Source: an uncultured Collinsella sp. (GTDB lineage Bacteria; Actinomycetota; Coriobacteriia; Coriobacteriales; Coriobacteriaceae). From it: DNA of 14,480 nt. Position numbers and translations under genes: made by a program. This document shows positions 7,091 through 13,946 of the stretch, piece after piece. The number at the start of each line of letters is the position of its first letter. Within the stretch, counting starts at the first letter, position 1. The DNA lies in the NCBI GenBank assembly GCA_900554465.1, contig USHF01000017.1, positions 1 through 14,480 on the forward strand, given 5' to 3'. The notes under the pieces were generated by a model that made no database searches, was not told where the DNA came from, and was given only the letters and a program-made list of their open reading frames with translations.

Positions 7091-7110
7091 GTATATAGTC
7101 GTCTATAAAC
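7091..7110 (+). promoter_or_regulatory. operator-like palindrome, copy 2 (aldolase-PTS operon)
   Basis: The halves GTATATAGTC and GTCTATAAAC each match the consensus at 9 of 10 positions. The centre is 22 bp from copy 3, about two helical turns, so two dimers could sit on one face of the DNA. No convincing -35/-10 pair could be assigned around it; TATATA and TATAAA strings within the sites may act as -10. Confidence 0.7.
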
Positions 7111-7112
7111 AG

Positions 7113-7132
7113 GTACATAGACGTCTATATAA
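7113..7132 (+). promoter_or_regulatory. operator-like palindrome, copy 3 (aldolase-PTS operon)
   Basis: The halves GTACATAGAC and GTCTATATAA each match at 9 of 10 positions. The core ATAGACGTCTAT (7117-7128) is a perfect 12-bp palindrome. It ends about 50 nt before the aldolase start. Confidence 0.72.
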
Positions 7133-7184
7133 GTATCTGGAACGTAAACTCAACTCGAATTGCCGTAACCCGGTTGGAGGAATC

Positions 7185-8027
7185 ATGGCAGTTGTAACTT
7201 CGACTGAGCTGATCCAGATTGCACGCAAGAACGGATGGCTCCTTCCCGCATATAACACGACCAATATGGAGATGACCCTGGGTATCTTGGACGGATTGCA
7301 GAAGGCCGGCATGCCGGGCATCCTCCAGATCGCCCCTACCAACGTTAAGCTTTCCGATTACGGCATGATTGCCTCTATCGTTAAACGCGCGGCGGAGGAC
7401 TATATCGTTCCCACGTGTCTGCATCTTGACCACGGCAAGACGCTCGAGGATGTTCGACAGGCGGTTCAGGCCGGCTTTACCTCCGTTATGATCGACGGTG
7501 CCGCGTTGCCCTTTGAGGAGAACATTCGCTTCTCGCGCCAGGCAGTTGACTACTGCCATTGCTACGGCGTGCCCGTTGAGGCTGAGCTCGGTGCCATCAA
7601 GGGCAAAGAAGACGATCATGTTTCCGAGGCGGATCTTAAGACCGACCCCGATCAGGTTTGCGAGTTTGTGGAGCGCACGGGCTGCGACCTGTTGGCCGTG
7701 TCTATCGGCAACGTTCACGGCCTTGAGGATACGCCGCGCATCGATTTGCCGCTGCTTGAGAAGCTTGCCGAGGTGTCTCCGTGTCCCCTCGTTCTTCATG
7801 GTGGCTCGGGCATTCCCTATGAGACCATCCACGCTATGCAGCCACACAAGATGTCCAAGATCAACATCGCAAGCGACCTGCGCAAGGCCTACATCACGAC
7901 GGTTGGCAAGGCGTACGAGGCAAACAACAACGAGCATAATCTCGCCAAGGTACTGATTGATACACGTAAGGCAGTTGCGGACGTTGCTTACAAGACGACG
8001 CGCGCCATCAACGGCATCGCTGAGTAG
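7185..8027 (+). CDS. class II ketose-bisphosphate aldolase (fructose/tagatose-bisphosphate aldolase family)
   Basis: Zinc-dependent aldolase of 280 aa, splitting a ketose 1,n-bisphosphate or a related ketose phosphate to dihydroxyacetone phosphate plus an aldehyde. The ATG at 7185 follows TTGGAGG (7174-7180). Visible active-site elements are D82-H83 in CLHLDHGKT (catalytic Asp and zinc His), E134 in EAELG, H178 in SIGNVHG and H205 in VLHGGSG. The KINIASDLRKAY segment (225-236) is the phosphate-binding NxxT-like region. Length and motifs fit GatY/KbaY/FbaA-type enzymes, and D82/H83 have the same numbers as in E. coli KbaY. It is the first gene of the operon behind two operator palindromes. The substrate stereochemistry (fructose, tagatose or other) cannot be assigned. 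Codon use is strongly biased, suggesting high expression. Confidence 0.9.
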   Translation: MAVVTSTELIQIARKNGWLLPAYNTTNMEMTLGILDGLQKAGMPGILQIAPTNVKLSDYGMIASIVKRAAEDYIVPTCLHLDHGKTLEDVRQAVQAGFTSVMIDGAALPFEENIRFSRQAVDYCHCYGVPVEAELGAIKGKEDDHVSEADLKTDPDQVCEFVERTGCDLLAVSIGNVHGLEDTPRIDLPLLEKLAEVSPCPLVLHGGSGIPYETIHAMQPHKMSKINIASDLRKAYITTVGKAYEANNNEHNLAKVLIDTRKAVADVAYKTTRAINGIAE

Positions 8028-8057
8028 CGCGGAATTACGAACATGGATGAGGCGATA

Positions 8058-9533
8058 ATGGGTGCGCTCTACCTTGGTGTCGATGTGGGCACGTCATCGG
8101 TGAAGCTCACGTGCATTGATGAAGGCGGAAAAGTTGTCGCGACTGCGAGCGAGGCTTACGAGTACTCTGAGCCTCATCCCGGTTGGCGGGAAATCAATCC
8201 CGAGACATGGTGGATCGCCATTTGCTCTGCATGCTCCCTGCTTGGAGAGAAAGTTGACCTGTCTCTAATAAAAGGCGTTGGCGCTACCGGGCAGATGCAC
8301 ACGACGGTCTTGATCGATGCCGATGGGGTGCCAACGTGTCCCGCCATAATGTGGAACGACCAGCGCACGATTGACGCTGTCTTTACCGAGAAGCAGTGGA
8401 CGCTGTCTGCGGGCTATCCTAGGGTCGCCAGCTTTCTTTCGACTGGGGTTCCGGCGATTAACCTTGCATGGATAGCTAAGAATAATCCTGAGGGCCTTTC
8501 AAAGAGCGAAGTGTTTCTTTCGGTTTCAGATTGGATTGCTCTCAAGTTTGGCGGGCGTGCTGGTACGGACTATTGCGGGGCTTCGACAACAGGGCTCTAC
8601 GATAACGAGAGGCAAGCTTGGATCGGTGAGGTCTGCGAGCATTTTGGAATCCCCGAGTCGTTGCTTCCCGTTGTCGAGCCTTCTGATGCCGTAATTGGGA
8701 CCGTGGTTGAGAGAGCTTCAAGCGAGACGGGAATTCCCGCAGGTGCCATGATCGTGAGGGGAACGGGCGACAATCCCGCGGCAGCGATCTGCACGGGATG
8801 CCTTTTGGAGGGCGTCCACACCATCTCACTTGGAACAAGCGGCGTGCTGATGTATTCATCTGAGGGAATTGACCTTCCGGCTGTTGGCAAGCCCGTGTTG
8901 TTCAAGTGGGGAAATACCCTTAAGACCCAAATTCAGCTGAGTATCAGATCGTGCGGCGGTGCCAAGGAATGGTGGTACGGGCAGATTCTAAGCAGTGAGT
9001 CCTACGATTTGGAGGACAAGGCCGTCGAGGACCCCTTCTACGACATGAGGGATCTCATGTTCTACCCCCATCTATCGGGAGAAAAAGTCCTGCACGGTTG
9101 CCCGTCGGTACGCGGTGCCTTTCTGGGGCTTGATCTTGACACGACTCGTTCCGAGCTCGAAAGGGCTCTGATGGAGGGCACGGCGTATGCCTTAAGGGAG
9201 CTCAAGGAGTCCGTGGACCATTCGGAAGAGTGGCGCAGCATCAGGCTCGTTGGAGGAGGGGCCAAGAACGATTTTTGGGCGCAAACGCTCTCCAACGTGT
9301 TGGGGGTCGATATGGTGCGGATGGAATCCTCCGGCGCCGGTCAGGGCGCGGCGCTGCTGGCTCTCTCGGCTTCTCGCGGCCAAGACTTGACGGCGGTTGC
9401 CGCAGGGGTCTGCAGAAAACTCGATTCCATTGAAAAAAACGACAGGGCCCATGAGCTCTACGACGCGCGTTTTAGCAGGTATATGCGTATATTTGAGGCA
9501 CTCCAAATTATCTATGAGCTAAATAGCGTGTAG
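8058..9533 (+). CDS. FGGY-family carbohydrate kinase, xylulokinase-like
   Basis: ATP-dependent sugar kinase of 491 aa, most like XylB. I chose the ATG at 8058, with GATGAGG (8046-8052) 5 nt upstream and the family-typical YLGVDVGTSSVK right after it; an ATG at 8043 would add five residues. Visible parts are the N-terminal ATPase-fold phosphate loop (GVDVGTSSVK, 7-16), GQMH (78-81), WND (99-101), the catalytic base D238 in GTGDNPAAA, SLGTSGV (257-263) and the adenine-site LVGGGAKNDFW near the C-terminus. GQMH is followed by Thr rather than the Gly of E. coli XylB. It lies 30 nt after the aldolase gene. A D-xylulose substrate is only one option: in this operon it may phosphorylate a ketose or ketose phosphate that the aldolase then cleaves. 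Confidence 0.88.
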   Translation: MGALYLGVDVGTSSVKLTCIDEGGKVVATASEAYEYSEPHPGWREINPETWWIAICSACSLLGEKVDLSLIKGVGATGQMHTTVLIDADGVPTCPAIMWNDQRTIDAVFTEKQWTLSAGYPRVASFLSTGVPAINLAWIAKNNPEGLSKSEVFLSVSDWIALKFGGRAGTDYCGASTTGLYDNERQAWIGEVCEHFGIPESLLPVVEPSDAVIGTVVERASSETGIPAGAMIVRGTGDNPAAAICTGCLLEGVHTISLGTSGVLMYSSEGIDLPAVGKPVLFKWGNTLKTQIQLSIRSCGGAKEWWYGQILSSESYDLEDKAVEDPFYDMRDLMFYPHLSGEKVLHGCPSVRGAFLGLDLDTTRSELERALMEGTAYALRELKESVDHSEEWRSIRLVGGGAKNDFWAQTLSNVLGVDMVRMESSGAGQGAALLALSASRGQDLTAVAAGVCRKLDSIEKNDRAHELYDARFSRYMRIFEALQIIYELNSV

Positions 9534-9715
9534 CCGTTTGTCTTGTAAAATCTACCGTTCACCGAAAGGAATGCGAGAGGGCAACTCGAAGAGCGGTCCC
9601 TTTGTAAGATATAGACAACCGTAGACAACCATGAGCGTATATGGCCGATTGAAAAGGAGGAGGGGCGCTCAGGTAGAACGATAGAAGTAACGAACATTAA
9701 CTAAGGAGAATGAAA
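9534..9715 (+). other. 182-nt gap inside the operon with tandem TAGACAACC
   Basis: All other gaps in the operon are 19-48 nt. This one holds a 9-bp direct repeat TAGACAACC (9612-9620, 9622-9630) with a 10-bp period. The first copy extends to ATATAGAC (9609-9616), the left half of the operator palindrome, but the matching right half is missing. A weak fold is possible upstream (CGAG/CTCG within about 9572-9584, AAAGG/CCTTT outside). I see no convincing promoter or terminator. It may hold a degenerate operator, an internal promoter or an RNA-processing site. Confidence 0.35.
9703..9708 (+). promoter_or_regulatory. ribosome binding site choosing the EIIC start
   Basis: AAGGAG lies only 1 nt before an ATG at 9710 but 7 nt before the in-frame ATG at 9716. 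The second start is therefore preferred. Confidence 0.65.
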
Positions 9716-10261
9716 ATGGGAGCAGTAAACGATTTCCTTATCTTCCTTGCGGAGGGCTTTACCGGCCTGTTTAATGCGGCTGGTGATCAGTTTGCCTCGT
9801 TTATTACGGGCATGATCCCCATGCTGATCTGCCTGATCCTTACGATCAAGGCAGTCATCCAGCTGATCGGCGAGGAGCGTGTCTATGGGTTCATGAAGAA
9901 GTGCACCAAGTATGCAGTTCTCCGCTATACCCTCATCCCGTTCCTTTGCACTTTCTTCCTCTGCAATCCGATGGCATACACCTTTGGTGTGTTTGTCGAG
10001 GAGGACTACAAGCCCGCATTCTACGATGCGGTCGTGTCCATGATGCACCCCATCGTTGGCCTTTTCCCGCACGCTAACTCTTCCGAGCTCTTTGTTTGGC
10101 TTGGTATCTCGGCCGGCTACGAGGCACTGGGAAAGAACTCCTCCGAGCTTGCTATCCGCTTCCTCATTGTTGGTCTAATCGTCTGCCTGATCAAGGGCAT
10201 TGTCACCGAGAAGCTGTACCTCATCATGAAGAAGCGCAACGAAGCTAAGCTTGCCGCCTAG
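9716..10261 (+). CDS. srlA: PTS glucitol/sorbitol-type transporter, EIIC component
   Basis: Membrane EIIC subunit (181 aa) that, with the EIIB-C2 protein downstream, forms the channel of a glucitol-family PTS. It aligns by eye with E. coli SrlA along its length: ITGMIPMLICL (30-40), LIPFLCTFFLCNPM (73-86), KPAFYDAV (99-106), GLFPHANSSELFVWLGIS (115-132) and a final hydrophobic helix (about 147-167). There are about four membrane segments. The start at 9716 is set by the ribosome site. A glucitol-type fold does not prove sorbitol as substrate: relatives take other polyols. Confidence 0.92.
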   Translation: MGAVNDFLIFLAEGFTGLFNAAGDQFASFITGMIPMLICLILTIKAVIQLIGEERVYGFMKKCTKYAVLRYTLIPFLCTFFLCNPMAYTFGVFVEEDYKPAFYDAVVSMMHPIVGLFPHANSSELFVWLGISAGYEALGKNSSELAIRFLIVGLIVCLIKGIVTEKLYLIMKKRNEAKLAA

Positions 10262-10290
10262 TAGTTCAGCGCAAAAGGAGAGTCTAAATC

Positions 10291-11310
10291 ATGAGTGAAT
10301 TCAAAAGCGTAAAGGCGTCCCACGGCGGCAACGGTTGGGGCGGTCCCCTCATCATTACCCCCACGGCCGAGAAGCCTTATGTTCTGAGCGTGACCCTGGG
10401 TGGCATCAGCCCGGTCGCCCTTCGCATTGCGGAGCTTACCGGCGCCGAGGCGCACGACCAGTTTAAGGACCCGATCGAGACCGATCAGGCATGCGCCGTT
10501 GTCATCGACTGCGCCGGCGTGGCTCGCTGCGGCACCTATCCCAAGATGGGCCTTAAGACGCTGAACATCAAGCCCGGTTCTCCGTCTGGTCCTCTGGCCC
10601 AGTTCATCACCGAGGATCTCTTTGCATCTGACGTCAATCCCGATTGCATCGTCCTTGCCGATGCGGCCGATGTTCCCGCTGAGCCGGTAAAGGCCGAGAA
10701 GGCACACGAGGAGACGACGAAGGAAAACGTCCACGCCAAGATCGCTGAGGGACGTGCCGAGCTCGCATCCAAGGAGTCTAACGGCTTCATGGACGTTGTC
10801 TCCAAGATCGGCACCGGTGTCGGCCGCGTTATCAGCATCATCTACCAGGCTGCGCGCGATACCGTGAACGATGTTATCCGCAACATCATCCCCTTCATGG
10901 CGTTCGTCTCGGTTCTGATTGGCATCATCAACTATACCGGCTTCGCAAACGTTCTCGCTGGCGTCCTTACGCCTCTCGCGGGCTCGCTGCCCGGCATGCT
11001 GGCGATCGGCATGTTCTGCTCGATTCCGTCCCTCTCGCCGTTGATCTGCCCGGGCGCAATCATCGCCTCCGTGCTTTCCGTCCTCGTTGGCAACCAGATC
11101 GCCAACGGCACGATTCCTGCCAACTTTGCCCTTCCCGGCTTCTTTGCTGTCAATTGCCAGGTTGGTTCCGATTTTGCCCCCGTTGGCATGACCCTCATGG
11201 AGGCAAAGCCCGAGACGATCGAGATCGGTTACCCTGCGTTCCTGTTTGGTAAGCTGATCACTACCCCGATCCAGATTGTTCTTGCCTACGTACTGTCCTT
11301 CGGCCTGTAA
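10291..11310 (+). CDS. srlE: PTS glucitol/sorbitol-type transporter, EIIBC component
   Basis: Fusion of the phosphocysteine EIIB domain and the second membrane C domain (339 aa). The N-terminal GGNGWGGPL (12-20) and VIDCAGVARCGTYPK (71-85) match SrlE. C74 and C80 are the candidate cysteines; one of them carries the phosphate passed on from EIIA. A charged Ala/Glu/Lys linker (about 129-160) leads to the membrane part, with segments such as IIPFMAFVSVLIGII, ICPGAIIASVLSVLVG and LPGFFAVNCQVGSDFAPVGM. Length is close to E. coli SrlE. AAGGAG (10275-10280) stands 10 nt before the ATG, a slightly long spacing. It lies 29 nt after the EIIC gene. Confidence 0.93.
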   Translation: MSEFKSVKASHGGNGWGGPLIITPTAEKPYVLSVTLGGISPVALRIAELTGAEAHDQFKDPIETDQACAVVIDCAGVARCGTYPKMGLKTLNIKPGSPSGPLAQFITEDLFASDVNPDCIVLADAADVPAEPVKAEKAHEETTKENVHAKIAEGRAELASKESNGFMDVVSKIGTGVGRVISIIYQAARDTVNDVIRNIIPFMAFVSVLIGIINYTGFANVLAGVLTPLAGSLPGMLAIGMFCSIPSLSPLICPGAIIASVLSVLVGNQIANGTIPANFALPGFFAVNCQVGSDFAPVGMTLMEAKPETIEIGYPAFLFGKLITTPIQIVLAYVLSFGL

Positions 11311-11340
11311 ACTGAATGCTTTGAGAGGGAAAGGCCTGCT

Positions 11341-11724
11341 ATGCTCAACGCGCTCATTACAATAGCCTTCTTTATCCTTGTGTGGCTTGCTGGGACATTT
11401 ACCCAGTATCGCTATTGGAGGAAGGTTCGCATCCTTATCCATGAGCACGCTCGTGATCATGAGGGATACTTGGGCACGGGTATGTGCAAGGTTAGCTTTA
11501 GCCGAAAAGCGTTTGTGATGATTCTGACGGATCATGACGGCGTGATTACCGGTTGCTATGAGCTCAAGGGCCTCTCCCTCAAACCGGAGTTTTCGGAGAT
11601 GGGCGAGATGCTGGGGCTGAATATCGAAACGGCTCTGGACCATTTGGCCAACGAAAGCTATCACGATGCTTTTGCCCAGGCTATTCGTGTTATTGACAGG
11701 TCGATGACTGCGTCTGCAGCGTAA
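11341..11724 (+). CDS. srlM: GutM-like glucitol operon protein
   Basis: Small protein of 127 aa with one N-terminal membrane segment (about 3-22, starting MLNALITIAFFILVWL) followed by a basic QYRYWRKVR stretch and a soluble domain. It matches the GutM/SrlM family in start (E. coli begins MVSALITVA), in length (about 119 aa) and in the central pattern GxGxxKxxFSRK...VxxIxxDxxGxI..C..LKGLS. In E. coli GutM is called an activator of the gut operon, but its mechanism is unclear, and a membrane-attached factor here fits PTS assembly or sensing better than DNA binding. It sits between EIIBC and EIIA, unlike E. coli, and its usual partner GutR is absent. Confidence 0.8.
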   Translation: MLNALITIAFFILVWLAGTFTQYRYWRKVRILIHEHARDHEGYLGTGMCKVSFSRKAFVMILTDHDGVITGCYELKGLSLKPEFSEMGEMLGLNIETALDHLANESYHDAFAQAIRVIDRSMTASAA

Positions 11725-11743
11725 CTAAGATAGGAGAAATCAA

Positions 11744-12097
11744 ATGTACAAGGTTACGGTCACTGAGATTGGCTCGTTTGTTGAGGAACTTCTCAACGAG
11801 AAGATGGTGGTCTTGTTTGGCCCGACTGCTCCTGCGGAGTTGCGTGACATTTGCGTCGTTCACGATGGGGTCCCCACGGAGAATAACGTGCTCGTCGAGG
11901 GCGGCACTATCTCTATCGGCGACCAGGTCTACACGATTAAGGAGTTTGGTGAGGCCGCAAATAAGAACATGGGAGGACTCGGTCATCTGACCATTGCGTT
12001 CGATGGTGAGCGAGAGCTGCTTCCCGGAACTGTTCTCGTGGCGCCCAGCACGCTTCCCAAACTGGAGGCCGGCATTGAGATCAGCTTTAATAGCTAG
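11744..12097 (+). CDS. srlB: PTS glucitol/sorbitol-type transporter, EIIA component
   Basis: Cytoplasmic EIIA of the glucitol family (117 aa), which takes phosphate from HPr and hands it to EIIB. The sequence follows SrlB: VTEIGSFVEELL, an APAELRDICVVH segment with H40 as the probable phosphorylated His, YTIKEFGEAANKNMGGLGHLTIAFDG (63-88) and PGTVLVA. The ATG at 11744 has AGGAG (11732-11736) 7 nt upstream. It is 19 nt after the GutM-like gene. HPr and enzyme I are not in the window. Confidence 0.92.
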   Translation: MYKVTVTEIGSFVEELLNEKMVVLFGPTAPAELRDICVVHDGVPTENNVLVEGGTISIGDQVYTIKEFGEAANKNMGGLGHLTIAFDGERELLPGTVLVAPSTLPKLEAGIEISFNS

Positions 12098-12145
12098 CTC
12101 GCTCGGTTTGGCAGGCCATGTATTAGTCGGAAAGGACGTGTTCCC

Positions 12146-12820
12146 TTGAAACGTTCCGATTTAAAACTGCCACTTTTTACGGTCAGTCCTAAGACCTATC
12201 TGCTTGGCGACGATTCGATCGCAGCGGCCCACCTTACGGATGAGATTGCAAAAGGGCGAAATCATTCGATTTTCTGGACCGCCCCCGTTCCTGAGCTCTG
12301 CGCGGTTGCAAAGGATCTGAAATTTGCAATTCCAACGGCGCAGCACGCCGATCTCATCGGCGATGGAAAGGGAATGGGACTGACGCCTCTTGAGTCGCTT
12401 AAGAGCGCGGGAGTTCGAGCTGTCTTTCTTAATCACACGGCACACCCCCTGGCCGTTGACAAGCTGGCGGCAACGATTGATCGCGCTCGTGAGCTTGAGA
12501 TTCTAACCATTGTTGCGGCCGATAGTGTCACCGAATCCAAGGCGGTTGCAGCAATGAACCCGGATGTGATTCTTTGCGAGCCGAGCAGCCTGGTGGGTAC
12601 GGGTCATACAAGCGGTGATGATTACATCGCAGAGACCATTGCCGCCGTTCGGTCCATTAATCCCGACATCGTTATCATGGAGGGAGCGGGAATCAGGTGT
12701 GGAGATGATGTTCGTCGCCTGATCGGGCTTGGCGCGCAGGGTACCGGCATTTCGAGCGCCCTGGCGATTACGGATGACAGGGCGGCGTTGCTTACAGAGC
12801 TGTTTGACGCGCTGGACTAA
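12146..12820 (+). CDS. triosephosphate isomerase-family protein, archaeal-like and diverged
   Basis: TIM-barrel isomerase of 224 aa, last gene of the PTS operon. Translation most likely starts at a TTG (12146), with AAAGGA (12131-12136) 9 nt upstream; no good ATG is near. The short length and motifs QHAD (66-69), GLTPLESLKSAGV, LNHTAHP (95-101), CEPSSLVGTG (144-153) and EGAGIRCGDDV (179-189) resemble archaeal TIM. The catalytic trio K16, H97 and E145 is kept. Two usually fixed residues are changed: the Asn two before the Lys is S14, and the Glu of LNHSE is A99. These changes suggest it isomerises a different short aldose/ketose phosphate (such as a tetrulose phosphate, as known for TIM-like isomerases of erythritol pathways) or is weak as a TIM. 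The actual substrate is unknown. Confidence 0.8.
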   Translation: MKRSDLKLPLFTVSPKTYLLGDDSIAAAHLTDEIAKGRNHSIFWTAPVPELCAVAKDLKFAIPTAQHADLIGDGKGMGLTPLESLKSAGVRAVFLNHTAHPLAVDKLAATIDRARELEILTIVAADSVTESKAVAAMNPDVILCEPSSLVGTGHTSGDDYIAETIAAVRSINPDIVIMEGAGIRCGDDVRRLIGLGAQGTGISSALAITDDRAALLTELFDALD

Positions 12821-12831
12821 ATCCGCTTACT

Positions 12832-12861
12832 AAGAAGGCGAACCCACGGGTTCGCCTTCTT
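12832..12861. terminator. terminator between the convergent PTS operon and gntR gene
   Basis: A perfect 13-bp stem AAGAAGGCGAACC (12832-12844) / GGTTCGCCTTCTT (12849-12861) has a CACG loop. On the plus strand a broken T-tract (TTGCGTTTT) follows. It lies 11 nt after the isomerase stop and 46 nt past the gntR stop, so it may serve both strands. Confidence 0.75.
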
Positions 12862-12907
12862 GCGTTTTGGAATCTTGTTGGGAGCAACGCTGTCGCGCCC
12901 AAGAGGT

Positions 12908-13666
12908 TTAATGGCGGCGCTGAAAAACGGTGCCAAGTTGAAATCTGCTGGATTTAAGCCACACGCGCGCATATTCAATTGCGGAGTCATTGTCCAGGTA
13001 GACTGTTTGAAGCTGCTGAAGAAGTGGGGATTGCGTAGAGAGACCGAGCGCATTCGCGCGTTGGGTGTCTGCGAGCTTTGCCACAAAGGAGGTCTTCGAG
13101 TATTCGATCTGGTGGCCAGAGAGCCGCTCGATAATCGCAAAAAGGCCCTCGTTGACAAAGTCGGCCGTCTCTATGCCTGGGACAAGCGCCATGTTGATGT
13201 TATTCTCGATAAACATGACGGGCTCGCCCTCAACGCTGCGTACGCGCTCAAGATGGAGATAATTGGAGCCTTCGGCAATGCCGAGGTGCTTGGAGATGTC
13301 TTCATCGCATTTGCAAACTTTGCAATCGAGGATGCTGGTTTCGAAAGAAAGGCCCTGCTCGCTTAAAGACTCGGAGAAAGAGATAAGGCCTTCAGTAAGG
13401 GGGAAAGAGATGTCTTTGGACTTAACGTAAGTTCCCTTTCCCTGAATTTGCTCAAGTAGACCCTCATCAACAAGCTTTGAAATGGCCTTTTTGATGCTGC
13501 CGCGGCTAACGCCGAGCGTGCTCATAAGGTCGACCTCCGACGGGATTTTGGATGCCTCTTCCCAAGCTCCCGAGGCGATGTTCTCGCGCAGATATTCGAC
13601 CACTTGCATATAGATGGGGGTGGCACAGTCCTTTTTAATAAATGAGTCGTTGACGCGATTGGTCAC
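12908..13666 (-). CDS. GntR-family transcriptional regulator, HutC/UTRA type
   Basis: DNA-binding regulator of 252 aa. The GTG start at 13666 has AGGAG 7 nt upstream (minus strand). An N-terminal winged helix (about 12-82) shows TPIYMQVVEYLRENIASG, the IPSEVDLMSTLGVSRGSIKKAI recognition region and the wing GLLEQIQGKGTYV. It is followed by a UTRA effector domain (about 90-245) with HLERVRSVEGEPVMFIENNI. UTRA proteins bind sugar phosphates or similar ligands and usually repress. It faces the PTS operon tail to tail, and the 20-bp palindromes upstream of the HAD and aldolase genes are its likely targets. I see no clear copy of the site before its own gene, so self-control is not evident. Regulator-to-site assignment is inference from proximity. 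Confidence 0.9.
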   Translation of the reverse strand: MTNRVNDSFIKKDCATPIYMQVVEYLRENIASGAWEEASKIPSEVDLMSTLGVSRGSIKKAISKLVDEGLLEQIQGKGTYVKSKDISFPLTEGLISFSESLSEQGLSFETSILDCKVCKCDEDISKHLGIAEGSNYLHLERVRSVEGEPVMFIENNINMALVPGIETADFVNEGLFAIIERLSGHQIEYSKTSFVAKLADTQRANALGLSTQSPLLQQLQTVYLDNDSAIEYARVWLKSSRFQLGTVFQRRH

Positions 13667-13886
13667 AGTATCTCCTGATTACTTTGAAGCAAAATTGCCT
13701 TTATTTTACGTTGTTCTGCAGCGTTAACTTATTGAGATTGTAATTGCAAAGAATAAATTACGTATTTAGTGTGCGGCTTCTGCTGCCTTGGGCGTCTGTT
13801 CGAAATCAGCGACTTTGGCGCGATGCTGTAGGGGATAGAGGCCGTGCGGAGTCTATTCGGTTCAGGATGCGGCATTGCCGTTGTCG
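13667..13886. other. intergenic region upstream of gntR
   Basis: AT-rich up to about 13770, then GC-richer. It should hold the gntR promoter (minus strand), but I cannot pick a convincing -35/-10 pair. A near-palindrome TTGTAATTGCAA (about 13738-13749) is the only candidate regulatory site. Short open frames here have no ribosome site or family resemblance. Confidence 0.3.
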
Positions 13887-13920
13887 AAAAAAGCACCAAG
13901 GGGCCGTCCCTCGGTGGTGG
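13887..13920 (-). terminator. intrinsic terminator of the nuclease gene
   Basis: On the minus strand the stem CACCGAGGG / CCCTTGGTG (13916-13908 with 13902-13894, one G-U pair, 5-nt loop) is followed by CTTTTTT. It lies about 30 nt past the nuclease stop. Confidence 0.75.
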
Positions 13921-13946
13921 TTTTTGCCTTGGGTTATGGATTGTGG

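Noticed and set aside
9631..9684. 17-codon open frame (ATG to TAG) in the operon gap
   Set aside because: There is no ribosome site before it and the peptide is very basic without likeness; I treat it as chance.
10258..11664. 468-codon minus-strand open frame
   Set aside because: It is antisense to srlE and the GutM-like gene, and its Arg/His/Asp-rich translation has no family likeness.
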